Shown: positions 1-10,753, numbered from the stretch's first letter. The stretch: 64,000 nucleotides of DNA from Coprobacter fastidiosus (GCF_030296935.1 NZ_AP028032.1:1240001-1304000), one strand, 5' to 3'. Made by a program: numbers and translations. Notes: generated from the sequence alone by a model not told the origin.

Positions 1-2870
1 TTTACCGTTGTAACAGAAGAAATATCTCCTGAACCCGACACAAATGTCACCACTGAAAGAGGGGGTATCTTAAACACATCGCCTTCTTTAATCTTAGGAT
101 AAGCTTTCATATTGTCACCCTCTGAAGTCACATAAGGAGTAAACTCCAAGTCTGTATTACCGGATATATTCTCTACCTTAAACGTAAACGGTCTTTTCAC
201 AGTTCTCGAATTTGTCGCAATAATTACGACTTGCTGCGTTGCTTCATTAATGTACGAAGAATACATATCGTTCTTCAACGCATCGACAACACTTAAATTA
301 TCTGACCGTTTCGCTTCCACCCGCTTCATTCCAGGACGTACGAATCGGGAATATTGTCCTAATGTGTAAAGAAGCTTTGTATCGCTAAAAAAACCATCCG
401 TAAGATCTTTAGTCGTTTGGGCTTCGATCAGGGCGAAACGGCTTTCTCCATAATGATTGGCTGGCGCAAAAGTTGTCCACCAATGCCACCCGGTAGCATT
501 AGCTACCACCAGATCGACATGCAGCATACGGGCAAGAGACATAGCACACTCTATCTCACGAAGATTCCCGCCATGACTACCGGGATGTCCCCAAGTATAT
601 CCATTATCCAAAAGGCTGTACTCCGACTGAAAATATTCCAAATCAGTATTTGTTGTATTCAACTTTTCGCGAAATTTGACACGGGTATTATACATCCTTT
701 CAGCATTAGTATCATCCCAATAACTATGTGCAGATACGATATTAGAAACATTCGGCAATCCCGCTACTTTCATCGCCGACTGCTCACTTCCCCAGAATTT
801 CGGAATTTGGGACATCGAACGACTAAGAGAACCAGCCTCTGCAAAAGTCAACTGCGTCGTCAACTGTTTTGCCGCAAACGCACTGCTCATAGCCTTTATC
901 ACATCTGCAATCTCCTGATCGGTGGCCGGCGATCCCTCCTGTTCTCCATCATTCCAAGCATATTGTGGTTCATTCATCGGACTGATATAATCGAAATGAA
1001 TACCCTCCTTGTCAAAATGATCGACAACCTCTGCTGCAAACAACGCATAATCGTCGTATTTATCTTCCGCAAGAATATAATTCCATTTTTTTTCTTCATT
1101 ATAAGCATACCCATGCTTCGTCATATATATAGGAGGAGAATTCATAAATCCTAAAAGGTCTTCTACGCCATATTCCAATGCCGCCTTTCTAAGAAACCAG
1201 AGCTGCCCGGTCTGTCTCTCCCATGTATAAGTTCCATCGGGATTCAAGAAACATTCGGTACGCCTACTAGGTTTTGATATTTTACTATCCTCACCTTGTT
1301 CTGCCGAACCCGAACCGATATTGAACCGCCAGCAAGAGAGGCCTATCCCTTTCGGATTTCCGTTTTCATCCAGCTCTTTACTGAACAGCAGTTCAGCTAA
1401 ACGATTCTTCTTCGCTTCAGGCCAGTAACGTCCCAATAAATCCGTATCCCAAGCATCTGACGATCCGAAATTCCGTATTGTCTGATATTTATTTGAACAA
1501 TTGACGGTTATTTCGACCGGAGACATAAGCGTTGATGAATAGTAATAGGCAACATCTTCGACATCCATCGCATAATCATCGACCATCAACTCATCATAAA
1601 GCCCTCCGGCACTCTCTGATGCAACAGTACTACCTAAAAACCATTTATCAAGACCTAAATTATAAGGATTTACCGCTACCTTTACAGCCGTCTGCTTACC
1701 ATTTTGGTATATATACATAACACTTTCAGAATCATCTATCGCATGCACTACACTTATTGCATTCCATTTCCCGGACTCTAAAAGCTCACTGCCCACCGTC
1801 TCGGTCTTCTCCCCTTCTACGATGGTCTCCAAAACCACATAGGCTGCATCCCCGTCAACCTTTATCTTAAGGCCATAACCGTTGTTTTCATCCTTAAAAG
1901 CCCGATAAATATATTTGCCATGATCTGCATCGTCAATAGATTCTTTCTTATACAGAAAATTCAACGTCGAAGCTTCATCGGGAATGATATTATCGGAAAA
2001 CTGCAACTGTCCGCCTGCTTCCAACTTTACCACCTGACCCCTCTGTGAATCCTCTTCAAATGAATATCCTGACCCCTCGATAGTGATGCGTCCGCCTTCC
2101 TCTTTCAAATCATTATCGAAAAGGAAAGTTATAGGGCCTTCCGGAAGAGGCTCCGTTATGGCTTCGCCCGCATATATTTGAGCTACCTGACTCGCACTCA
2201 ACGGATAATGATAGATGTTGACATCATCTATCGATCCGGTGCTCGGGTACGGTGAACGATCGGGATTAACACCGAAATAAAGATGTGTCAGATCCAACAA
2301 AGATATAAGAGACAAGATCTTTCTCGAACCTACTTTCTTACCGTCCAGATAATAATTCCAAGAAACTCCGGCAACTACCAACGCAATATGATGCCATGTA
2401 TTGTTCTTTTCTATTTGAGAGCCGTACAGCGTCTCCCAAACACCTTCATTAAAAGATTTAGCATCGCAAACAATAGCAGAAGATGACGTATTTTCATACA
2501 TAGGCATCAAATAAATATTGCTGCCATTAGTGGAACTATAAAATTCAAAAATCTGTTTCCAAGCTCCATCCGAATCGAAAGAACTGCGTTTATACCAGAA
2601 AGAAAGTGACAACGTATCTCCTATGACAGGTGCAGGAGTTATTACCGCATACTGGGACTTAACCCTGTCGAATGAAAGTACCTTTCCTCGAACAGGATCA
2701 TCGACGATCCTCGCCCCTTTTAACTCCATGCTCGTATTGGACAGGTTGTCCTCGGCCGTACCTTGTTCAAAATTATAGGATGCATACAATTTATAATCCG
2801 CATAATTTTGAGCCAATAGCCAACTCGGCAAAGTCAAAGCAATAAGTACTAATAACTTCTTAATATTCAT
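1..2870 (-). CDS. Secreted GH30-type glycoside hydrolase, copy 1 (3' end outside window)
   Basis: Reading from the ATG at 2868-2870 the frame stays open to base 1, so the C-terminus lies outside the window. The protein starts with a signal peptide ending near LLAQ. Two concanavalin A/LamG-like modules follow (about residues 25-235 and 245-455), then a (beta/alpha)8 catalytic domain of the GH30 / COG5520 type. The likely acid/base is E634 in MNEPQYAW and the likely nucleophile is E750 in FQSEY. The homologue at 2904-6011 shows that what is missing is mainly a type IX sorting domain. The two genes share direction with a 33 bp gap, so this is the second gene of the operon. Long stretches are base-identical to copy 2 while catalytic-domain loops differ. 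GH30 enzymes cleave beta-linked glucosyl, xylosyl or galactosyl bonds; the substrate here cannot be read from sequence. Confidence 0.85.
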   Translation of the reverse strand, partial: MNIKKLLVLIALTLPSWLLAQNYADYKLYASYNFEQGTAEDNLSNTSMELKGARIVDDPVRGKVLSFDRVKSQYAVITPAPVIGDTLSLSFWYKRSSFDSDGAWKQIFEFYSSTNGSNIYLMPMYENTSSSAIVCDAKSFNEGVWETLYGSQIEKNNTWHHIALVVAGVSWNYYLDGKKVGSRKILSLISLLDLTHLYFGVNPDRSPYPSTGSIDDVNIYHYPLSASQVAQIYAGEAITEPLPEGPITFLFDNDLKEEGGRITIEGSGYSFEEDSQRGQVVKLEAGGQLQFSDNIIPDEASTLNFLYKKESIDDADHGKYIYRAFKDENNGYGLKIKVDGDAAYVVLETIVEGEKTETVGSELLESGKWNAISVVHAIDDSESVMYIYQNGKQTAVKVAVNPYNLGLDKWFLGSTVASESAGGLYDELMVDDYAMDVEDVAYYYSSTLMSPVEITVNCSNKYQTIRNFGSSDAWDTDLLGRYWPEAKKNRLAELLFSKELDENGNPKGIGLSCWRFNIGSGSAEQGEDSKISKPSRRTECFLNPDGTYTWERQTGQLWFLRKAALEYGVEDLLGFMNSPPIYMTKHGYAYNEEKKWNYILAEDKYDDYALFAAEVVDHFDKEGIHFDYISPMNEPQYAWNDGEQEGSPATDQEIADVIKAMSSAFAAKQLTTQLTFAEAGSLSRSMSQIPKFWGSEQSAMKVAGLPNVSNIVSAHSYWDDTNAERMYNTRVKFREKLNTTNTDLEYFQSEYSLLDNGYTWGHPGSHGGNLREIECAMSLARMLHVDLVVANATGWHWWTTFAPANHYGESRFALIEAQTTKDLTDGFFSDTKLLYTLGQYSRFVRPGMKRVEAKRSDNLSVVDALKNDMYSSYINEATQQVVIIATNSRTVKRPFTFKVENISGNTDLEFTPYVTSEGDNMKAYPKIKEGDVFKIPPLSVVTFVSGSGDISSVTTV

Positions 2871-5381
2871 ATCTCCTCAAGTCATAATCTAACACATTTC
2901 AAATCATTTCTTTATCATCTTTTGTGTTTTACAACCATTATCTGTCTCCACTTTTACAACATACATTCCCGGTAATAAGCCAGACAAAGATAATTTACAG
3001 ATTTTTTCATTTATATCCGATTGCCGGTAAACAAGTTTTCCGTAAACATCATATAAAGTGACATTTTTCATAGGACTTCCACTACTAACCGTAACTTCAT
3101 CCCTAACAGGATTCGGCTGAATATGAATATCCCTATTCTTATCTTCCTCCTTTACCGTTGTAACAGAAGAAATATCTCCTGAACCCGACACAAATGTCAC
3201 CACTGAAAGAGGGGGTATCTTAAACACATCGCCTTCTTTAATCTTAGGATAAGCTTTCATATTGTCACCCTCTGAAGTCACATAAGGAGTAAACTCCAAG
3301 TCTGTATTACCGGATATATTCTCTACCTTAAACGTAAACGGTCTTTTCACAGTTCTCGAATTTGTCGCAATAATTACGACTTGCTGCGTTGCTTCATTAA
3401 TGTACGAAGAATACATATCGTTCTTCAACGCATCGACAACACTTAAATTATCTGACCGTTTCGCTTCCACCCGCTTCATTCCAGGACGTACGAATCGGGA
3501 ATATTGTCCTAATGTGTAAAGAAGTTTTGTTCCGTGAATAAAGCCATCATTAAGACCTTCTACCGTCGGAGCTTCAATTAAAGCAAAGCGGCTTTCTCCG
3601 TAATGACTACCCGATTCAAAAGTTGTCCACCAATGCCACCCGGTAGCATTAGCTACCACCAGATCGACATGCAGCATACGGGCCAGGGAGATGGCACATT
3701 CTATTTCACTGAATCCCCCTTCTGAACCTGGATGCCCCCAACTGTATCCGCCGTCCAAAAGACTGTACTCCGACTGAAAATATTCGAGTGGAGGATTCAC
3801 GGCATCCATAGCTTTCCTAAAATTAACGCGGGTATCATACATGCCCTGAGCATCCTGATCTGCCCAATAACTATGTGCAGATACGATATTAGAAACATTC
3901 GGCAATCCCGCTACTTTCATCGTCGGCTGTTCATTCCCCCAAAATTTCGGAATCTGAGACTCTGCACTACCAAGAAAACCGGCTTCTGCGAAAGTCAACT
4001 GTGTCGTCAACTGTTTTGCCGCAAACGCACTGCTCATAGCCTTTATCACATCTGCAATCTCCTGATCGGTAGCCGGTGATCCTTCTTGCCCTCCTGCCCA
4101 AGCATACTGTGGCTCATTCATCGGGCTGATATAATCGAAATGAATACCCTCCTTGTCAAAATGATCGACAACCTCTGCTGCAAATAACGCATAATCGTCG
4201 TATTTATCTTCCGCAAGAATATAGTTTGATCCATTATCTTTATTATAAGCATAACCGTGTTTCGTCATATATATAGGAGGAGAATTCATAAATCCTAAAA
4301 GGTCTTCTACGCCATATTCCAATGCCGCCTTTCTAAGAAACCAGAGCTGCCCGGTCTGTCTCTCCCATGTATAAGTTCCATCGGGATTCAAAAAACATTC
4401 GGTACGTTTCGAATCGCCCATTCCTGCATCATCGCCTTGCGTTGCCGAACCCGAACCGATATTGAACCGCCAGCAAGAGAGGCCCATCCCTTTCGGATTT
4501 CCGTTTTCATCCAGCTCTTTACTGAACAGCAGTTCAGCTAAACGATTCTTCTTCGCTTCAGGCCAAAGCCGCCCCAACCAATCGGCATTCCAGGCATCAG
4601 ACGATCCGAAATTCCGTATTGTCTGATATTTATTTGAACAGTCGACGGTTACTTCGACCGGAGACATAAGCGTTGATGAATAGTAATAGGCAACATCTTC
4701 GACATCCATCGCATAATCATCGACCATCAACTCATCATAAAGCCCTCCGGCACTCTCTGATGCAACAGTACTACCTAAAAACCATTTATCAAGACCTAAA
4801 TTATAAGGATTTACCGCTACTTTCGCTGCCGTCTGCTTACCGTTCTGATAAACGCGTATAATGATTCTGGGGGTTACCGCATGCACCACACTTATTGCAT
4901 TCCATTTCCCGGACTCTAAAAGCTCACTGCCCACCGTCTCGGTCTTCTCCCCTTCTACGATGGTCTCCAAAACCACATAGGCTGCATCCCCGTCAACCTT
5001 TATCTTAAGGCCATAACCGTTGTTTTCATCCTTAAAAGCCCGATAAATATATTTGCCATGATCTGCATCGTCAATAGATTCTTTCTTATACAGAAAATTC
5101 AACGTCGAAGCTTCATCGGGAATGATATTATCGGAAAACTGCAACTGTCCGCCTGCTTCCAACTTTACCACCTGACCCCTCTGTGAATCCTCTTCAAATG
5201 AATATCCTGACCCCTCGATAGTGATGCGTCCGCCTTCCTCTTTCAAATCATTATCGAAAAGGAAAGTTATAGGGCCTTCCGGAAGAGGCTCCGTTATGGC
5301 TTCGCCCGCATATATTTGAGCTACCTGACTCGCACTCAACGGATAATGATAGATGTTGACATCATCTATCGATCCGGTGCT
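1..5381 (-). repeat. Tandem gene duplication with identical blocks
   Basis: Copy 1 and copy 2 of the GH30 gene align over their whole length with offsets of 3150 falling to 3138. Bases 1-374 equal 3151-3524 without a difference, and 1751-2243 equal 4889-5381 (493 bp) without a difference. Between them, clusters of substitutions and small indels fall in catalytic-domain loops (about 375-480, 530-850, 930-970, 1240-1320, 1430-1460). This is a recent or gene-converted direct repeat. Confidence 0.95.
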
Positions 5382-6011
5382 TGGATGCGGTGAACGATCG
5401 GGATTAACACCGAAATAAAGATGTGTCAGATCCAACAAAGATATAGGAGCTAAGATCTTTTTCGAACCAACTTTCTTACCGTCCAGATAATAATTCCAAG
5501 AAACTCCGGCAACTACCAACGCAATATGATGCCATGTATTATCCTTTTCTATTCGAGGACCATATAACGGCTCCCAAATACCATTATTGATCTTATTGGC
5601 ACAGGAAACAATACCACTTGAATTATCATCATACCCGTATATCGGCATCAAATAAATATTGCTGCCATTAGTGGAACTATAAAATTCAAAAATCTGTTTC
5701 CATAGCTCATCTCCATCGAAAGAGCTGCGTTTATACCAGAAAGAAAGTGACAACGTATCTCCTATGACAGGTGCAGGCGTTATCACTGCATACTGAGACT
5801 TAACCCTGTCGAATGAAAGCACTTTTCCTCGAACAGGATCATCGACTATTCTCGCCCCTTTTAGCTCCATACTCGTATTGGACTGGTTGTCCTCAGCCGT
5901 ACCTTGTTCAAAATTATAGGATGCATACAATTTATAATCCGCATAATTTTGAGCCAATAGCCAACCCGGCAAAGTCAAAGCAATAAGTATCAACAGTTTC
6001 TTTACATCCAT
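2904..6011 (-). CDS. Secreted GH30-type glycoside hydrolase with two LamG modules and T9SS sorting domain, copy 2
   Basis: Complete 1035-residue paralogue of the partial gene at 1-2870. Order: signal peptide (cleavage near LLAQ), LamG/ConA-like module 1 (about 25-235), module 2 (about 245-455), GH30-like catalytic domain (about 460-945) and a C-terminal domain of about 75 residues. That domain contains QPNPVRDEV and ends in KMIKK, the pattern of type A sorting domains used by the type IX secretion system. E633 (MNEPQYAW) and E748 (FQSEY) fit the acid/base and nucleophile pair. The enzyme is therefore inferred to be surface-anchored or secreted and to attack a polysaccharide whose identity is unknown. 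It lies divergent to the hybrid two-component regulator at 6686, the usual arrangement for a sensed glycan. No SusC/SusD pair is in the window; one could lie beyond base 1. Confidence 0.88.
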   Translation of the reverse strand: MDVKKLLILIALTLPGWLLAQNYADYKLYASYNFEQGTAEDNQSNTSMELKGARIVDDPVRGKVLSFDRVKSQYAVITPAPVIGDTLSLSFWYKRSSFDGDELWKQIFEFYSSTNGSNIYLMPIYGYDDNSSGIVSCANKINNGIWEPLYGPRIEKDNTWHHIALVVAGVSWNYYLDGKKVGSKKILAPISLLDLTHLYFGVNPDRSPHPSTGSIDDVNIYHYPLSASQVAQIYAGEAITEPLPEGPITFLFDNDLKEEGGRITIEGSGYSFEEDSQRGQVVKLEAGGQLQFSDNIIPDEASTLNFLYKKESIDDADHGKYIYRAFKDENNGYGLKIKVDGDAAYVVLETIVEGEKTETVGSELLESGKWNAISVVHAVTPRIIIRVYQNGKQTAAKVAVNPYNLGLDKWFLGSTVASESAGGLYDELMVDDYAMDVEDVAYYYSSTLMSPVEVTVDCSNKYQTIRNFGSSDAWNADWLGRLWPEAKKNRLAELLFSKELDENGNPKGMGLSCWRFNIGSGSATQGDDAGMGDSKRTECFLNPDGTYTWERQTGQLWFLRKAALEYGVEDLLGFMNSPPIYMTKHGYAYNKDNGSNYILAEDKYDDYALFAAEVVDHFDKEGIHFDYISPMNEPQYAWAGGQEGSPATDQEIADVIKAMSSAFAAKQLTTQLTFAEAGFLGSAESQIPKFWGNEQPTMKVAGLPNVSNIVSAHSYWADQDAQGMYDTRVNFRKAMDAVNPPLEYFQSEYSLLDGGYSWGHPGSEGGFSEIECAISLARMLHVDLVVANATGWHWWTTFESGSHYGESRFALIEAPTVEGLNDGFIHGTKLLYTLGQYSRFVRPGMKRVEAKRSDNLSVVDALKNDMYSSYINEATQQVVIIATNSRTVKRPFTFKVENISGNTDLEFTPYVTSEGDNMKAYPKIKEGDVFKIPPLSVVTFVSGSGDISSVTTVKEEDKNRDIHIQPNPVRDEVTVSSGSPMKNVTLYDVYGKLVYRQSDINEKICKLSLSGLLPGMYVVKVETDNGCKTQKMIKK

Positions 6012-6685
6012 ATTTTTTATTTTTAATTACTATTTCTATAAAAACTCTCATTTACCAAATAATCGCCATTAGCGGAGACCCAAATACTTAATAATGCAAT
6101 CAATCGATACAAAGACAATCGATCACCATCTAACCAAGTTAAAAATCAAGACCGATTATACAGAGAAGATACGTTCCACATAACAAACACACATTTTTTT
6201 CATGATACAAAAATTATAGTAAAACAACTTAATCGGACAACAATCACTATAATAGCAGAAACAATTTTATAGAGAATTACTGCAATCTCTATTAAAAATT
6301 TAATTATGACAAATTTATCGATTCAACGACAAAGTAACAAGACAAAAATTAAGCATTGACAGATAGCAATTCATGCATAATGTGTTTTTCTGACTTAAAA
6401 AAACGACCAACAGCGAATTCTTTTTTAAAGACAGAATATATCAAATCATTCAAATACAGATAGTAAATCATGCAAAATATTCTTATTTCATCAAAAAATA
6501 GAACGGATTAAATGATATATTCGTAAATTAGCATAGACAAAAGGAATTTTATAACGCATAGAACTTTTTCGGTTATTCTGAAAATGATTGCTTTATAACT
6601 ATTCGAATTTATTTTTAAACTACATAGAAACATCACAAACGGCTTATACAGCCTTAATTACCTATTTCTAACATACATACCAATC
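6012..6685. other. 674 bp divergent intergenic region
   Basis: AT-rich gap between the GH30 operon and the regulator gene. I see no open frame of note. It holds a good minus-strand promoter match at 6310-6341 and presumably the binding sites of the regulator, which I could not define. A weak plus-strand -7 match (TATATTCG, 6516-6523) could serve the regulator gene. Confidence 0.5.
6310..6341 (-). promoter_or_regulatory. Bacteroidales-type promoter for the GH30 operon
   Basis: On the minus strand CTTG at 6341-6338, a 20-base spacer and TAAATTTG at 6317-6310 match the Bacteroides consensus TTTG-N19-21-TAnnTTTG, with a perfect -7 element. Transcription would start near 6303 and leave a leader of about 290 bases before the ATG at 6011. 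Confidence 0.5.
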
Positions 6686-9600
6686 ATGAAAATTTTATTA
6701 ATAAGTCTCGGTATTATTATTTCCACTTTCTTATATTCCCAAAACCATTATGTCAAACAATTGGGAATAGAACAAGGTCTATCAAACAACTATGTCGTAA
6801 ATATTACTCAAGATAAAGACGGATTTTTATGGTTTGCTACCGAAGAAGGTCTAAATAAATTTGACGGCAGTCGTTTTATTAATTATTATAAACATACCAA
6901 TCATCTCAGTGGGAACGAATTGAACTGTATTTATGCCGACCCCTCAGAGCCTATTATATGGATAGCTACTCAACGAGCGGGAATGAACGCTTATAATTAT
7001 GAAAAAAACGAATTAACCGTATTCTCACATAACGATTCGATACCCAGCAGCCTCATTACAAACGATGTCACACACATCTCCCCTGCAAAAGACGGGAATC
7101 TATGGCTCAGTACTTACTATCGGGGAATAGAATATTTCAATAAAAATACCGGAGAGTTCGTTCATTTCAATACCAACACATTCCCCGATTTACCCTCCAA
7201 TAATACTTGGACTGTATTAGAAGATGAAAACGGGAATATATATATCGGGCATGTAAAACACGGAATGAGTATTATTTCTTTGAAATCCAAAAGCATAAAG
7301 AATTTCAGACATAATCCCCAAAATAGGAACAGCATACCCGGTAACCGAGTTAATTGCATATACAAAGATAATTCGAATAACATTTGGGTAGGAACTGAAA
7401 AAGGTGCAGCCTTATTCGACCCGAAAACAGAGCAATTTTTCCCTATAAATCAATTTACAAATATACCTTCAATATCTGCTGTTTTTGATATTCGTCAAAT
7501 GGATAATGACAAAATCTGGATAGCTACAGAGCTAAATGGAATTTTTATCATAGATACCAAACACCAATATTATCTATCACAAAACCAGATCAACCCCGAA
7601 CATATCACAGTAGGAAGCGATAATTACAGTTTATCCAATCCGACAGTAAGATGTTTATTTCAAGACTCTTTTAAAAATGTATGGATCGGGACTTACGGAG
7701 GAGGTGTTGATTTTATCGGTCATATTCCTCCATTTTTTAGAACTTATAGTTATTCTCCGATCGAAGAGTATAAAAACAACCTCAACAACAGAATCGTACT
7801 GAGCCTATGTATTGATAAAAATAATAAATTATGGATCGGCACTGACGGCGGAGGAATTAATGTTTTTGAAAAAGGCAATCGTACAGCCATTTACACCGAA
7901 GAAAACAAAAATTTAAGCCATAATTCTGTTACAAGTGAATATTGCGATTCACAAAATAATATATGGATAGGTACATTCATGGGAGGTGTAGATGTCTATA
8001 ACAACGAGAAAAATACTTTTTCCCATATCAACTTAAAAGAAGCTACGACTCATGACGCCCGTTGTTTTTATGAAGACCAGGAACACAACATGTGGATAGG
8101 GACTAGTTCCGGAATATTCATCGTCAATACTCAAACTCAAGAAAATACACATCATTATACTACAATAAATTCTCCTCTTCCTGAAAATATGATACGTAGT
8201 ATTGTTCAGGATAATAAAGGTCAAATATGGGTCGGCACTTTCGGACAAGGATTGTCTGTTTTCACAAAAAATATGCATCTTATCGGTCACTTCAATGAAA
8301 ATAACGGATTTTGTTCCAATTGTATAAATCATATTTTCAAAGATTCAAAAAACAGAATTTGGATAGCAACCGGAGACGGATTAGCTTGTTTTGCTGCTAA
8401 CGAAAACCGAAAATATAAAGTTTATAACCGGCAAGACGGCATTCATAATGCTCACATCCGGGCAATTACCGAAGACAATGAAGGAAATATCTGGTTTAGC
8501 ACCAATGCCGGCATAAGCTGTTACACGGCAGACACCGAACAATTTATAAATTACAATTATTTCGAAAAAGTCCCGATGGGTAATTTTGCCAGTGCAGCCG
8601 TAGCCAAAGACGAAAACGGAATTATTTATTTCGGATCTATAAATGGAGCTCGTTATTTTGATCCGAGCGCAGTTCTAAGCAAACGTAAAGTATCACCTAT
8701 TATCATTACCGAAATAAAAGTATTTGACGGACAATCTACATATAAAGATAATAATACTATAAATTTTTATGGACAAGATAATAAAGGTATAAAATTGACT
8801 TATAAACAAAATACTTTTAATCTAACATACAGTGTACAAGATCATTCCCAAGCTAATTTAGTTGACTATGCATATCGCTTAAAAGGGTTTGATGACTCAT
8901 GGTACACTGTTGATGAAAATACAGTATTATTCCGTAATATTCCTCCGGGAGAATATGAATTCCAAATAAAAGCCAGGATTCGTAACCAAGAATGGACTGA
9001 GGAAATCAATACTCTCCCGATACATATTACACCACCGATTTGGTTATCTTGGTGGGCAAAAACACTTTATCTTATTTTTGCAGGATGCATCTTTTTCTGT
9101 CTTTTCAGACTTTATAAGAAAAAAATGGATATGCAACTTTTGTATGAGTTGGAAAAGAAAAATCACGAACAAGAAGAAGAACTGAATAACGAACGGTTAC
9201 GTTTCTTTACTAACATCACACACGAATTGCGCACACCGTTAACTTTAATTTTAGGCCCTTTGGAAGATTTGCAAGAAGATAAAGATCTGCTCCCGTATCA
9301 ACAAAAAAAGATATCAATCATTCATAATAGTGCCATTCGACTTTTAAATTTAATCAACCAAATACTCGAATTTCGCAAAACAGAGACACAAAACAAAAAA
9401 CTTTGTGTAAGTAAAGATAACCTTGCTGCATTGGTTACAGAAGTCGGTCTCAAATACAAAGAACTGAATCCTAAGAAAAATATTGAATTCAACATTGCGA
9501 TCGAAAGTGATCCTCTCCCCTTATATTTCGATAAAGAGATCATAACGATAATACTCGACAATTTAATTTCAAATGCCATAAAATATACGGAGAAAGGTTA

Positions 9601-10753
9601 TATCAACATATCTCTTTATACTATCCGAAAAAATAATACAGATTATGCAGAAATCAGAGTTTCCGATACAGGACAAGGCATTCCTTCCGAAGAGTTGCCT
9701 CATATCTTTGAAAGATATTATCAAGCCAAGAATGACCGTCAAGTATCGGGTACCGGTATAGGGTTGGCTTTAGTAAAAAATCTTGTTAAGTTACATCAAG
9801 GAGAAATACATGCAGAAAGTATTCTCGGGAAAGGTAGTAGTTTCAGATTTTCTCTTATCATAAACAATATATATCCGAATGCCCTTCATACAGACTCCAA
9901 AGAAAAAGAACAAAACAGTAACCACGATACAGAATCTGCCGAAGATAGTATGCTTAACAATAACATTTCCGGAGAAAAACCCATTTTATTAGTAGTAGAA
10001 GACAATCCCGATATATGCGAATATATATCTGAATCATTCTCCGATTCATTCGAAGTCATTACTGCAGAAGAAGGTGAGGCTGGTTATCGTATGGCAATCT
10101 CTCAAATTCCCGACATTATAGTAACAGATATTATGATGGCCGGTATGGATGGAATCACTTTTTGTAAAATCATAAAAGGGGATGTACGCACAAGCCATAT
10201 TCCGGTTATAATGCTCACAGCAAAGGACTCTTTACAGAATAAAGAAGAAGGTTATCTAGCCGGTGCAGACTCGTATTTGACAAAACCTTTCAGTGCGAGT
10301 TTATTGAGAAGCCGTATTCATAATTTATTAGAATCCCGTAAAAAACTGGCTAATCAGTTCAGTAACAACCTAAACATCAATTCCGATAAAAGTATAATAC
10401 TTCACGAATCTCTAAACCAACTTGATAATGAATTTATACAAAAGATCACACAAATCATCGAAGACAATCTTAAATCAGAAAAAATAGATGTTACCTACCT
10501 TGCAGATAAACTATGCATGAGCAAATCTACTCTTTACCGGAAAATAAAAGCCTTAACCGGAATCTCGACAAATGAGTATGTACGAAAGATAAAAATGCAA
10601 AATGCAGAAAAACTAATGTTGGAAGGCAGATACACGATTTCTGAAATAGCTTTTAGAGTAGGAATGAATAGTCCCGTCTATTTCAGACAATGTTTCAAAG
10701 AAGAATTCGGAATATCCCCATCAGAATATTTAAAGCATTTGAAAAGTAAATAA
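6686..10753 (+). CDS. Hybrid two-component system sensor/regulator (HTCS)
   Basis: 1355 residues with all parts of the Bacteroides HTCS family in one chain. A signal peptide (about 1-19) is followed by a periplasmic double beta-propeller of Reg_prop repeats (recurring IWIGT / GGGV units to about 680), a Y_Y_Y domain (about 700-780) and one membrane helix (about 786-806). The cytoplasmic part has a HisKA with H846 in HELRTP, a HATPase (DTGQGIP, GTGIGLAL), a receiver with phosphoacceptor D1148 in VTDIMMAGMDG, and a C-terminal AraC-type DNA-binding domain (about 1250-1355). Family knowledge: the periplasmic part binds a glycan breakdown product and the AraC domain activates a linked polysaccharide utilisation locus. 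The divergent GH30 genes are the obvious target here, which is inference from position. Confidence 0.95.
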   Translation: MKILLISLGIIISTFLYSQNHYVKQLGIEQGLSNNYVVNITQDKDGFLWFATEEGLNKFDGSRFINYYKHTNHLSGNELNCIYADPSEPIIWIATQRAGMNAYNYEKNELTVFSHNDSIPSSLITNDVTHISPAKDGNLWLSTYYRGIEYFNKNTGEFVHFNTNTFPDLPSNNTWTVLEDENGNIYIGHVKHGMSIISLKSKSIKNFRHNPQNRNSIPGNRVNCIYKDNSNNIWVGTEKGAALFDPKTEQFFPINQFTNIPSISAVFDIRQMDNDKIWIATELNGIFIIDTKHQYYLSQNQINPEHITVGSDNYSLSNPTVRCLFQDSFKNVWIGTYGGGVDFIGHIPPFFRTYSYSPIEEYKNNLNNRIVLSLCIDKNNKLWIGTDGGGINVFEKGNRTAIYTEENKNLSHNSVTSEYCDSQNNIWIGTFMGGVDVYNNEKNTFSHINLKEATTHDARCFYEDQEHNMWIGTSSGIFIVNTQTQENTHHYTTINSPLPENMIRSIVQDNKGQIWVGTFGQGLSVFTKNMHLIGHFNENNGFCSNCINHIFKDSKNRIWIATGDGLACFAANENRKYKVYNRQDGIHNAHIRAITEDNEGNIWFSTNAGISCYTADTEQFINYNYFEKVPMGNFASAAVAKDENGIIYFGSINGARYFDPSAVLSKRKVSPIIITEIKVFDGQSTYKDNNTINFYGQDNKGIKLTYKQNTFNLTYSVQDHSQANLVDYAYRLKGFDDSWYTVDENTVLFRNIPPGEYEFQIKARIRNQEWTEEINTLPIHITPPIWLSWWAKTLYLIFAGCIFFCLFRLYKKKMDMQLLYELEKKNHEQEEELNNERLRFFTNITHELRTPLTLILGPLEDLQEDKDLLPYQQKKISIIHNSAIRLLNLINQILEFRKTETQNKKLCVSKDNLAALVTEVGLKYKELNPKKNIEFNIAIESDPLPLYFDKEIITIILDNLISNAIKYTEKGYINISLYTIRKNNTDYAEIRVSDTGQGIPSEELPHIFERYYQAKNDRQVSGTGIGLALVKNLVKLHQGEIHAESILGKGSSFRFSLIINNIYPNALHTDSKEKEQNSNHDTESAEDSMLNNNISGEKPILLVVEDNPDICEYISESFSDSFEVITAEEGEAGYRMAISQIPDIIVTDIMMAGMDGITFCKIIKGDVRTSHIPVIMLTAKDSLQNKEEGYLAGADSYLTKPFSASLLRSRIHNLLESRKKLANQFSNNLNINSDKSIILHESLNQLDNEFIQKITQIIEDNLKSEKIDVTYLADKLCMSKSTLYRKIKALTGISTNEYVRKIKMQNAEKLMLEGRYTISEIAFRVGMNSPVYFRQCFKEEFGISPSEYLKHLKSK

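Noticed and set aside
417-1154. 245-codon plus-strand frame inside GH30 copy 1, with a partial mirror at 3732-4079
   Set aside because: It lies antisense to a well-conserved catalytic domain, has no recognisable domain, and is broken in the paralogue.
6746-8730. Internal repeats in the HTCS gene as a possible repeat array
   Set aside because: They are protein-level beta-propeller units (IWIGT / GGGV), not DNA repeats.
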